DNA from: an uncultured Prevotellaceae bacterium
GTDB taxonomy: Bacteria; Bacteroidota; Bacteroidia; Bacteroidales; Bacteroidaceae
Length of the DNA: 64,000 nucleotides
Assembly: GCA_900318815.1 (NCBI GenBank)
Contig: ONMA01000013.1
Span: 1-64,000, forward strand
Direction: 5' to 3'
Shown: piece by piece, positions 1 through 7,800 of the stretch
Layout: the number at the start of each line of letters is the position of its first letter
How positions within the stretch are numbered: position 1 is the first letter of the stretch
Translations under genes and position numbers: made by a program
The notes under the pieces: generated by a model
The model's database searches: none
The model's input: only the letters and a program-made list of their open reading frames with translations
What the model was told of the DNA's origin: nothing

Positions 1-7
1 GACATAG

Positions 8-121
8 AAGTTCTTGCTCTGGACTCGGCTTTCTTGCCTTCTTGCTTTGGCAAGCGTCTCCTTTCGTCGCCGAGCGGCAAGCGACCAAAGGTCGAGCGGC
101 CGCTTGCCAGAGCAAGAACTT
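8..121. repeat. Inverted repeat flanking a C/G-rich hairpin region
   Basis: A perfect 15-base inverted repeat (8-22 and 107-121; AAGTTCTTGCTCTGG in the left arm) encloses about 85 bases rich in further GGCAAGCG-type half-palindromes. No credible gene overlaps it. It could be the end of a mobile element or a large transcript hairpin; the window edge prevents seeing what lies to the left. Confidence 0.6.
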
Positions 122-684
122 TTTCTTTAGTGTACAACAAATTGGACATCCTATTGCGGAAACAAAAATTTTTTTTATTTTTTTTGATATTTATATACAC
201 TACCTACATTTTTGTGATAACTGCTTCTAAGTCAATGGGATAAGAGGTGTATGTAGTGGTGTATGTAGGGTGTATATAAAATTTATCCTACACCAATAGA
301 TAAGCGTACACCTGTCTTGGTGTAGGTAGAGACGTCACATTGTGGCGTCTCAATGCCAAATATAGCTCGCGACCAAAACGATTATTGTCCCACCCGTTGG
401 GACTGATTGTCCCATGCGTTGGGACAACCAGTCCCAACGCATGGGACGTTTCGTCTTCCGTATTTTTGTATATGATTATCTGCATACTGCCGTATGTGAC
501 AATCCGCATATTTGGTTACATACACCACCTACACCACATACACCGCTACCTACACCACTTTTCTCCTTCATTATCAGATTGTTACACGCTGGTGTATGTA
601 GTGTATGTTATTTCTAAAATAAAAATTTTTAAAAATAGAATGCGTAGTGATATGCGTTGTCATTTGATTTTCAATATATTTTAG
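122..684. other. Non-coding stretch with GTGTAGG repeats and a perfect hairpin
   Basis: No gene is supported here. The stretch contains many variants of GGTGTATGTA and its complement (about 190-335 and 515-605). It also has a perfect 17-base inverted repeat at 409-425 and 431-447 (arms begin GTCCCATGCG, loop AACCA), preceded by a related half at 387-403. The short ORFs in this region read through these repeats and are not credible. Confidence 0.6.
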
Positions 685-864
685 CTCGGACAGGGAAAGT
701 ACCAGATGCGCAATTTCTCCTCGCAGATTGCTATGTCTGCTATCACGGCCATGCAGTACAACATCCTCAATACCGAGGATGAACAAATCCTTGACATGCT
801 TGTGAATCGGTCGGACAAATTCTCTCATTTCGTTCAAATCTATCAATCAAAACTGGCAAGTTAG
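685..864 (+). pseudogene. C-terminal remnant of a transposase-like protein
   Basis: An open frame without a start codon ends at a TAG at 862. Its roughly 59 residues begin GQGKYQMRNFSSQ and continue SAITAMQYNIL, which resembles the C-terminal end of IS4-type transposases of Bacteroidota, where a helix of this kind follows the last catalytic segment. The family call is from memory of such tails and not certain. The catalytic part is absent, so it would be a dead fragment. Its last 10 codons overlap the first copy of a 38-bp direct repeat. Confidence 0.45.
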
Positions 865-935
865 GAACTTGCGTGCGGAACTGAAATCATTTTATTGAAA
901 TCTATCAATTTAAACTGGTGAGTTAGGAACTTGCG
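836..935 (+). repeat. 38-bp direct repeat, two copies 62 bp apart
   Basis: 836-873 and 898-935 are near-identical (about four mismatches); both end AGTTAGGAACTTGCG. The first copy encodes the tail of the transposase-like remnant and the second lies beyond its stop. This may be a local duplication at the end of an element. Confidence 0.7.
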
Positions 936-1136
936 GAACTTAAATAGTATAAATAAAGTAAACGCCATAAATATTTTCGTCAGTTGAGCGGCCTTTTAGG
1001 CCGCCACCGCCACTTGAAAAGGAAAACATCAATGTCGCTTACTATAACTTGGGAAGATTTTTACTTTGAATCGTCTATAAACCAAAGGAATACAAATTGA
1101 ATCGTCCCAACTTTTTTCTTTGTCATCACATAATTA

Positions 1137-1222
1137 TGAAAAATTAGTGGATAAAATTAAGATATAATTAAGATAATTCGTTTCTAAAAAAAGATCCAAT
1201 TAAGAAAATTCGTTTCTAAATA
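1137..1222 (+). repeat. Solo copy of the AATTCGTTTC dispersed repeat
   Basis: AT-rich repeat with the order AGTGGATAAAATTAA, ATAATTCGTTTCTAAA, GAAAATTCGTTTCTAAA. It matches the right-hand inverted repeat next to the GxxExxY gene (20836-20945) and a shorter copy at 53905-53958. No gene is associated with this copy. Confidence 0.7.
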
Positions 1223-1239
1223 TACCGCAGTCGTATCCC

Positions 1240-1560
1240 TCTTACACCCCGACGGAGCATTCGTCAGACCCCGACGGAGCATTCATCACACCGTGACGGA
1301 GCATTCATCACACCGTGAAGTCCTATTAATCACGGTGTGATTTGCCGTTCGTCAAGGTGTAAAGTCCATTTCGTTGAGGTGTAATCTCGCATTAGCCAAG
1401 GTGTAACTGGGTATTAGGCTGGGTGTGAGGAAGCATCCGTCGCTATTCAGGTAGCAACTTCTTCACTTCTCACTCTTCGTTCTTCACTCGCTCCGCTCTA
1501 TTTCGCAAATTTATTTTGTCCTAAAAAGCGAAAAGACAGCTGCATAATTATGCAGTAAGT
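1240..1560 (-). repeat. Composite intergenic element, copy 1
   Basis: Read on the minus strand this segment has the same order of parts as 63260-63606 on the plus strand: a 16-bp palindrome (1540-1555), a TTTTAGGACAAA / TTTGCGAAATAGAGCG block, a GAGTGAA-type heptad tract (1451-1490), then an array of GGTGTAA-type boxes with 22-bp spacing (1242-1428). No coding sequence is credible inside it. It appears to be a dispersed, structured, non-coding element present twice in this window in opposite orientation. Confidence 0.85.
1242..1428. repeat. Nine-box array at 22-bp spacing with central dyad
   Basis: Four TTACACC-type boxes start at 1242, 1264, 1286 and 1308. Five GGTGTAA-type boxes in inverted sense start at 1334, 1356, 1378, 1400 and 1422. 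Every step is 22 bases except the central one, which is 26. The centre is the inverted repeat TCACACCGTGA / TCACGGTGTGA. All boxes in one arm would face the same side of B-form DNA, as expected for cooperative protein binding. Confidence 0.9.
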
Positions 1561-1599
1561 AACATTTTTTTTCTGTAGAACCTATATTTAACGCAATAT

Positions 1600-1665
1600 A
1601 CTTGCGGGGTCTAAATGCCGTACTTGCGATGCCTAAGTGCCATACTTGTGGTGGCAAAGTGCCGA
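1600..1665. repeat. Second 22-bp periodic repeat (ACTTGYG / TGCC)
   Basis: ACTTGCG or ACTTGTG starts at 1600, 1622 and 1644, and TGCC at 1616, 1638 and 1660, again with exact 22-base steps. It lies between the nine-box array and the AlbA_2-like stub, so the periodic DNA extends over about 420 bp. Confidence 0.75.
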
Positions 1666-1747
1666 AGTCATCGGTGCTTCCAGTAAAAGATAGACGAAGC
1701 AAAAATAGCACAGTATAATCGGCGAAAACTACGATTTCTATTCTAAT

Positions 1748-1813
1748 CTCACACCGAGCATTTTCCTGTGGGTACTCGCGGAGTAGATACTGTTGTAATT
1801 CGTGTTCGGTCAT
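1748..1813 (-). pseudogene. N-terminal stub of an AlbA_2 (Schlafen-type) DNA-binding protein
   Basis: The first 22 codons read MTEHELQQYLLREYPQENARCE. This closely resembles the start of Bacteroidota proteins with a putative DNA-binding AlbA_2 domain followed by an ATPase-like region. After the Glu codon the frame runs into the 22-bp repeats and has no further resemblance. The gene is truncated by the repeat element. The family call rests on recognition of the N-terminus only. Confidence 0.5.
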
Positions 1814-1835
1814 ATATTTGGTCTCGCGAAATCAA

Positions 1836-2153
1836 TCAATTATTCTCATTCGTATTATCGTCCTCCATATTAATTTTCTCTTCTATTTCTTCAATAGTAG
1901 GAATGACACCTTCAACCTTTTCTGGATAGAATTTCTCCAGTTCATATTCCGATATGGCAATAGGCTGACTGCTTGACTCCAAGGCATATTTTGCTTGAAT
2001 ACGATCTTTCTCTTTGCATATCAATAGGCCAATAGTTGGGTTGTCACGTCCTTCTTTGCGTAATAAATGGTTGCATGTGACAATATATCCGCCCAGCTGC
2101 CCTACGTCCGCAAATTCCAGCTTTCCTATTTTCACTTCATGACGACATAGCAC
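1836..2153 (-). pseudogene. C-terminal part of YhcG-type PD-(D/E)XK nuclease, out of frame
   Basis: The frame carries the C-terminal half of the DUF1016/YhcG nuclease domain: EVKIG (catalytic E-x-K), the GQLGGYI helix, NPTIGLLICK and SEYELEKFYP, then an acidic tail. The preceding half, with the catalytic Asp in QFVDLLF, is in the chimeric ORF upstream. The two frames would join if one base were restored at about 2138-2141, just before the EVK motif. The shift therefore separates the Asp from the E-x-K, so the nuclease should be inactive unless the shift is an assembly error. Confidence 0.8.
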
Positions 2154-3763
2154 GAGAGGTTTAGGTGATGAAACAACAAGTCAACAAATTGTTCCCTTTC
2201 ACCAACTTGCAACCTGTATTCCTTTCCAACGTATGCAAACCCTGTACCTAACTCTACTAAGAACTGAGTGATGCTCCCAAGCAGCTTGTCTTTCAGCAAT
2301 CGTTCATTATACCGCCCTGTTATGCCGGTAAACGCAAAGTCGTATGGGTCTTTGGTGAGTTCTTGTGCCAAGTCGCTTGACTCTTCAGGTAGTGTTTTGC
2401 TGAAGTTGGTCAATGCTTTGCCCTGACGCTCATAAAGGTCTGTGTCGAGGAAATTGAGCAACATGTTACGGCTCCAACCGTTCTCTACTATCTGATGAAC
2501 ATAAAACAAGGCTTTGTCAGGGTTATCTGCGCATTTGTCTATAATATAGCGGTGGTGCCCCCATGGCACAATGAACAATTCTGCCACAACCTGTGGCAAT
2601 GTTGCGTCGTTAGAATTTGCCACAAGTTGTGGCAAATTACCGATTTGTCCGTTGTAAAGCAGATAGAAGCTCTTCATATAGTGCAGGTTTCGTTCCGAGA
2701 AGCCATCTGTCTGGGCATGCACGATTTTCTGTAGGGTGTCGAGGTTTCTTGCGGCCTTCGGGTACTTCCTCTTTGTGGCATCCTGTCCCTGCAGGGTGTC
2801 CAGCTCCCAGTGCTGGTTGTTCTCTATGCCCCAGTGCTTCCGGCTGATATAGTCCATCAGCTGTGCGCCTTCTCTCAGGCATGTGATGTAGTAGCGTGTC
2901 TGCGAGGTTTCCTCCCCCGTGGCCTTGTAGGTGGTGTGGGTGGTGATTTCGACGATGGCACACACGCTGCGGAACTTGTCGATACCGCTTATGCGTTCCA
3001 CGCCGTAGAACACGCGGCAGCGACGCTCGTGTATCCTGCCGTGACCGATTTCCACCGAGTGATACTCGTCATCCGGGGTCATGCCTGGCAGGGTGTCCTC
3101 CACGCTGTAGCAGCGTGCCCTCTGGTTGGCCTTCAGGGCGATGAAACAGTGCGCCTTCTTCTTGAGAATCAGGTCGATAATCTCCGTCTGGCAGTTCATT
3201 GCGTCGGCGGTCACGACGGTTCCCGGCTCGAAAGAGGCTCTCTCTATCAGCCTGGGCGCGGCCTTTATCTCGTTGCTCTTCTCCTGGCAGGCCTCGGTGT
3301 CCGTGGCTATTCCCCTGCCCACGTCGTAGATGCTCACGATGTCAGGCCATCGGCCGTTTGCCAGCTTCGTGCCGCGCATGAACTTGCCGTCAATGGCCTT
3401 GATGACGGGCCGTCCGCCGGAGGGAGGGTCGATGTCGGCTGTAAGGAGGCGGGCGAACTCTGAGTACAGCCTTGCGAAGGCATCCTCGTCAATGCACTTC
3501 TCCATGCGGCATAGCGTGGGCTCCGATGGGACTCCCTTGGGCAGAATACCGTAAGCAGACTGGAGGAGCTGTAGGTTTTGCTCCCCGAAATGGATGATTG
3601 CTTTCCGCGTACTGCATCCACACAAACGAGCCAACACGGTCAGTATCAGCATGTCGGGCAGCGGATGCCTGAAATTCTTCTTGTGCGTCTTGCGGTAGTC
3701 GCAGACTGAGCAGACCAGGCGTCTGAGCCTCTCGCTCAACCGAGGTGGCCTTTCAGCCACCAA
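2132..3763 (-). pseudogene. ISAs1-type transposase fused in frame to YhcG/DUF1016
   Basis: A single 543-codon frame has two unrelated halves. Residues 1 to about 350 are an ISAs1-family (H-repeat) transposase: conserved N-terminal segment (LILTVLARLCGCS), then D125 in AIDGK, D187 in TADAM and E314 in HWGIEN, which would be the DDE triad. The usual transposase end after AARNLDTLQKI is missing. From residue 354 (GFSERNLHYMK, about base 2704) it is DUF1016: WGHHRYIIDK, NGWSRNMLL, DPYDFAF, then QFVDLLF with the catalytic Asp D528, ending at CYVVMK through a frameshift. The likely history is insertion or deletion that joined an IS to a yhcG gene. Whether the fusion is expressed is unknown. Confidence 0.8.
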
Positions 3764-3846
3764 ACGAATGGGGCCCGTTGTCTATGGCGGAATGTGATGT
3801 ATGAGTGTGAGAGAGGCGAAAAACCGTGAAAAAGCAGCGTGGAAAT

Positions 3847-3877
3847 TTTGCCAATTCAATAATTTTTCGTACCTTTG
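3847..3877 (+). promoter_or_regulatory. Consensus Bacteroidota promoter without an obvious gene
   Basis: TTTG at 3847-3850, 19 bases, TACCTTTG at 3870-3877: a full match to the Bacteroidota housekeeping promoter. It points away from the transposase and no recognisable gene follows for about 840 bases. Confidence 0.7.
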
Positions 3878-3884
3878 CATTGCA

Positions 3885-4010
3885 TTTGGGGGAGTGCTGC
3901 ACCCCGCGAATTGAGCCTCCCCCCTCTAAAAAAATAAAATATGACAACAGAAGCTGGATGTGGGGGCGGCTCAAAGCCGCCCACGCGGGGTGGAAGCGTA
4001 ACGTAGTTTA
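3885..4010 (+). ncRNA. Candidate short structured transcript
   Basis: Starting about seven bases after the promoter, the predicted RNA can form GGGGGAG/CTCCCCC (about 3890-3924) and a perfect 8-bp GC hairpin GGGCGGCT-CAA-AGCCGCCC (about 3963-3981). A 21-codon ORF (3941-4006, begins MTTEAGCGGG, ends GGSVT) spans the second hairpin. It could be a leader peptide, a small protein or coincidence. No family is recognised. Confidence 0.3.
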
Positions 4011-4079
4011 TTTATAACAGCCTCAATTACTGATACTTATAACTGGTACATTGCTAAAATGGCAGTAAGAGGCAGGTAA

Positions 4080-4211
4080 ATGAAAGAGCCCTACTGTAGC
4101 GAGGGCACTGACGTGTACCTCATCGCATTCTTCTTTCAAGCCATCATCACCCGCACAACGGACAAACTGGCTCAGAAGCGCAAGAACACTTGGTCGATGA
4201 TGTTTTTCTAA
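4080..4211 (+). pseudogene. Unrecognised 43-codon fragment
   Basis: An ORF beginning MKEPYCSEGTDVYL and ending KNTWSMMFF reads like an internal piece of a protein (mixed hydrophobic then basic). I do not recognise a family and see no promoter directly upstream. It may be a remnant of a gene removed when the island inserted. The rest of 4212-4640 holds nothing I can support. Confidence 0.2.
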
Positions 4212-4656
4212 ACACGGCAGAATATTATCTTAATGTGTAAAAATGTGCTGAGTTATGGAAAATCTCACAGAAAATGTGTAAATTTGTAACCTAATAATAA
4301 GGATTGTTACTACAGACCAAAGCGGCATCTAAGAGAAAGAGAAGCGAAGTTTGTCCGCTCGAATAGTTTATTGTTTCGGCATAGATACCAGATACTAATA
4401 AAACGTATAGTTCGAATTCTTTTTGGGCGAAGTGATGCAGCAGATGCTGGAGAAAATGGCTGTTTGAATCAGCCCTCTCTTTGAGTAAGTGTGTTACTAT
4501 AAAGTTGTTAGTTGGCAACTATGATTTGGCCTATAAGAAACAAGATGAAAAAATCTCAAAATGTACAGATAAACAGATGACCCCGTTCTTTCCTGAAAAA
4601 TACATAAATAATTGTAGATTATAGTTCCAAAACGCATCAGTTTGCAATTATTTCAT

Positions 4657-4664
4657 TACCTTTG
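4657..4664 (+). promoter_or_regulatory. Promoter -7 element for the defence island
   Basis: TACCTTTG at 4657-4664; a TTTG lies at 4641 but only 12 bases upstream, shorter than the usual 19-20 spacing. It precedes the small ORF at 4716 and the helicase at 4851, so both are probably co-transcribed. Confidence 0.55.
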
Positions 4665-4715
4665 TAGTCAAAATCTGAGTATCCTCTAAAAGAAAAGCCC
4701 GTATTCAAGACTTAT

Positions 4716-4829
4716 ATGATTAGAATGGCAAAGAACATATTATCACTGACATCAGATGAAGAGTTTGACTCTTTAATGATGCCTGAGCAGTTTCACGGAT
4801 TTAAATTGTCCAATCTTTTTAAAAAATAA
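4716..4829 (+). CDS. Small protein (37 aa) leading the helicase gene
   Basis: The ORF has two possible starts, 4716 (MIRMAKN) and 4725 (MAKN), and ends at 4829, 21 bases before the helicase start. It is acidic in the middle (SDEEFDSL) and ends basic (NLFKK). It has no signal peptide or membrane segment and I recognise no family. Its position between the predicted promoter and the helicase suggests either a small accessory protein of the system or a leader peptide. Coding status is inferred only from the start, the length without stops in AT-rich DNA and the position. Confidence 0.4.
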   Translation: MIRMAKNILSLTSDEEFDSLMMPEQFHGFKLSNLFKK

Positions 4830-4850
4830 CATTATAATACACATAAAATT

Positions 4851-7800
4851 ATGAAATATAAATACTATCTAACAAATGAAGTCCAAAAGTGGTGGAACAA
4901 ACAATCTTTTGGTCCTATCTTCATTGAAAAGCTTAATAATTTTCTCACTTCTGATAAAGTTCTTCGCATATCCAAGAATGTTAGTAAGGTGTACGGAAAA
5001 TATCTCGTAGCTAAATCTCAAGGAATCAGCAGTCGTCCTACTTTCATTTGGGATCCATGGGTAAAAGGTGATGCAACTCTCTATGTCCTAAGAGTTGCAT
5101 ACGTTCATCCTGATTATGAAAAAGAGGTAAATGAGAAAAACGAGGACGCATGGATTGAGAAGTATCAGGTAAAAGATGCTGAAAAGAAAGAAATTGAGGA
5201 AATTCTCTCAAGTATGGTTTCAGAAGAAGAAAACTCTGTAAAAAGAGAGTTGGTATCTTTGTCAGATAGCGAATATGGTTTTATTTCAAATCCTCTTACA
5301 ATCAACCATAAACTGTTCGAGGAGACCATCTATGAAACAGAAGAGTGGGTTGAATTCGTAAAGAACGAAAAAGACTTTTCTGATTTTTACAATTCAGCTG
5401 AGGTAATAGAAAACCATATTGTAGACCATCTTAATGATCCAGATGGATGGCAGTCCATCACATTTAAAGACAAGATTATCTTTGTATATCATAATGGTAA
5501 AGATTGGGTACTTGCTGACATTAAGAAGTATGACAAAAATGAGGACTATAGCGAATATTTGAATAAAGATAAACCAACAGTGTATCGTAGGGGCTATCCA
5601 TGGACTTTCCTTGGTGACAAGGATGAATGGCGCGATATGGAGTTAGAAAAGAAGAGCAATATGGTGTTAAGTGAAGAACAAGTTAAGATTGTTTCAAACG
5701 ACATCCATTATCCTCTCTTCATAACTGGTCGTGCTGGTAGTGGCAAGTCAACTGTTCTACAGTACTTGTTTGCTGAGATCATTCTTCGGTATGTGCTTCA
5801 CAAAACCGAGGAGGATGGAAATATCCTGCCTCCAGTATATCTGTCATATAGTGAAAACCTTATTGCTGATGCCAAAGGATTATCACTCATTTTACTTCAG
5901 AAGAATAGCGAGTACAAGGATCTGATAAACAAAATGGGTATCAATCTTGAAGAAGATGTGCTTTCAGAATTTGATAGTATGTTCTATGTTTTTCAAACAT
6001 TGGTAAAACGATGCATTAAAGTTCATGACAAAGAATATTTGACAACACATTTCCTTGCCCCAAAACATATCTCGTTTGCAAAATTCAATAAGCTTTGGAA
6101 CCAACGCTTCTCAAAAACCAAGGATGCTGCAAAGAAGTATGGCCCAAGTGAAAGTTGGCATGTTATCAGAACTTACATAAAAGGTTGGGACGGAGAGAAA
6201 CTCCTTACACCGAATGCTTATAAGCTTATACCGCGTGATGACAAAACAGTTAGCGAAGAAACATTTACGACAATCTATGAGAAAGTGTGGGATGCTTGGT
6301 ACTCAAAGATGAATTTGGATGGCTATTGGGATGACCAAGATCTTGTTCGCTATTGTCTTGATAATGAATATGTAAGTGAACAATTTAGTGCTGTTTTCTG
6401 TGATGAGTCCCAGGACTTTACCCGTATTGAACTCGATTTCATAATGAAGGTGTCTTCATTTGCAAATCGGAGGATTACGAATGTATCTGACATAAAAAAA
6501 TTACCATTTGTTTTTGCGGGAGATGAGTTTCAGACCTTGAACCCAACTGGTTTTAGTTGGCGTTCATTGCGTGGTTACTTCTCAACGCATCTTTGTGAAT
6601 TGGTAGGGCTTCAAGATCAGATAAATAATGTGCGTTTGGAAGATCCTGTTGAACTTTCGGAAAATTTTCGCTCGACGAGACAGGTGGTAAAGTTAGCAAA
6701 TAGAATTCAATTGTTGCGTGCAACACGCTTTGGAGAAGACTCAAAGCCTCAGTCTACTCATTTCCCTAAAGAAGGCCACCGTATCGTATGTCTCTCGCCA
6801 GATGACAAAATGGTCTTTGATGAATTGAGAAAGAAAGGCGTGATCCTTATCGTACCTGCTGCTGATGGTGAATCTGTTGAGGAATTCATCACCAATTCAC
6901 CTCTCAATGGTATGATAAAATTTGAGAGTGGTTCTCCTGTAGGAATTACCATTCTTAACCCAACACAAGCAAAGGGATTGGAGTATCCAAACGTCGCTAT
7001 TTATGGTTTTGAATGTAAAAACGAATATTCTAATTTGAGCATAAACAATCTTTTGCTATGGTACGAAAAGAAGAAAGATTCTGCACCAACTCCAGAAAAG
7101 GATATTGATTTGAAGTATCAAATCAGTAATGCATACGTGGCCGTTACTCGTGCTGGTACAAAGTTGTTCATCGTTGACAAATTTGATAGATCTTCATTCT
7201 GGAGCTTTGCTTTCAACCATTCCAATCCTGAGGAAGAGAAATATGTTCAGAGTCTTGAACAAAAGATGCTTAGTACCCTTTCACCAAACAAACGTAAACT
7301 ATGGCCAGAAGAAGGATTAGGGTGGATCAATCCAGGTACTGCTTCTGATATTACCGATGAGAATATTGATTATTTGAATAAGGAAGAGAACATGAATGCT
7401 CTTGAGAAGCGTGCAGAATCCCTGATGGATGTTGGTCTCATGCGTCAGGCTGCAAGTCGTCATAAGGAAGCAAACAGAAAGATAGACGAATACAGATGCC
7501 GTGCGAAAGCCTTTATGTATGAAGAGAACTTTGCTGAAGCAGCGGAATATTTCTCTAAGGCTATTATGTTTAAAGAGAGTCTTGATAACTATTGGCTGAG
7601 CATCAATGCGGCATTAGAAGGTAAGGCATCAAAGGAGAACATACCTAATACTATTACTAAGATTGCGCGCCTTTACGATAAAATTAGGGAGAATACGAAG
7701 GTTGAGTTGTGTAAGATGGTAAAAACAAAGCCCACTCTTACAGAATTCAATCGTATTTTGGATAAAATATGTTCAGATTTGGCGGCCAACGATTCTGAAT

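Noticed and set aside
1242..1428. CRISPR-like look of the 22-bp array
   Set aside because: Boxes are 7-11 bases, invert in the middle, the intervening bases are related to each other, and no cas gene is present.
3741..3764. GGTGGC-GCCACC palindrome as IS terminal repeat
   Set aside because: It lies within the first codons of the transposase frame and no matching inverted end is seen on the other side, which was lost in the fusion.
4291..4518. 75-codon minus-strand ORF upstream of the helicase
   Set aside because: No recognisable motifs, no promoter, AT-rich chance frame.
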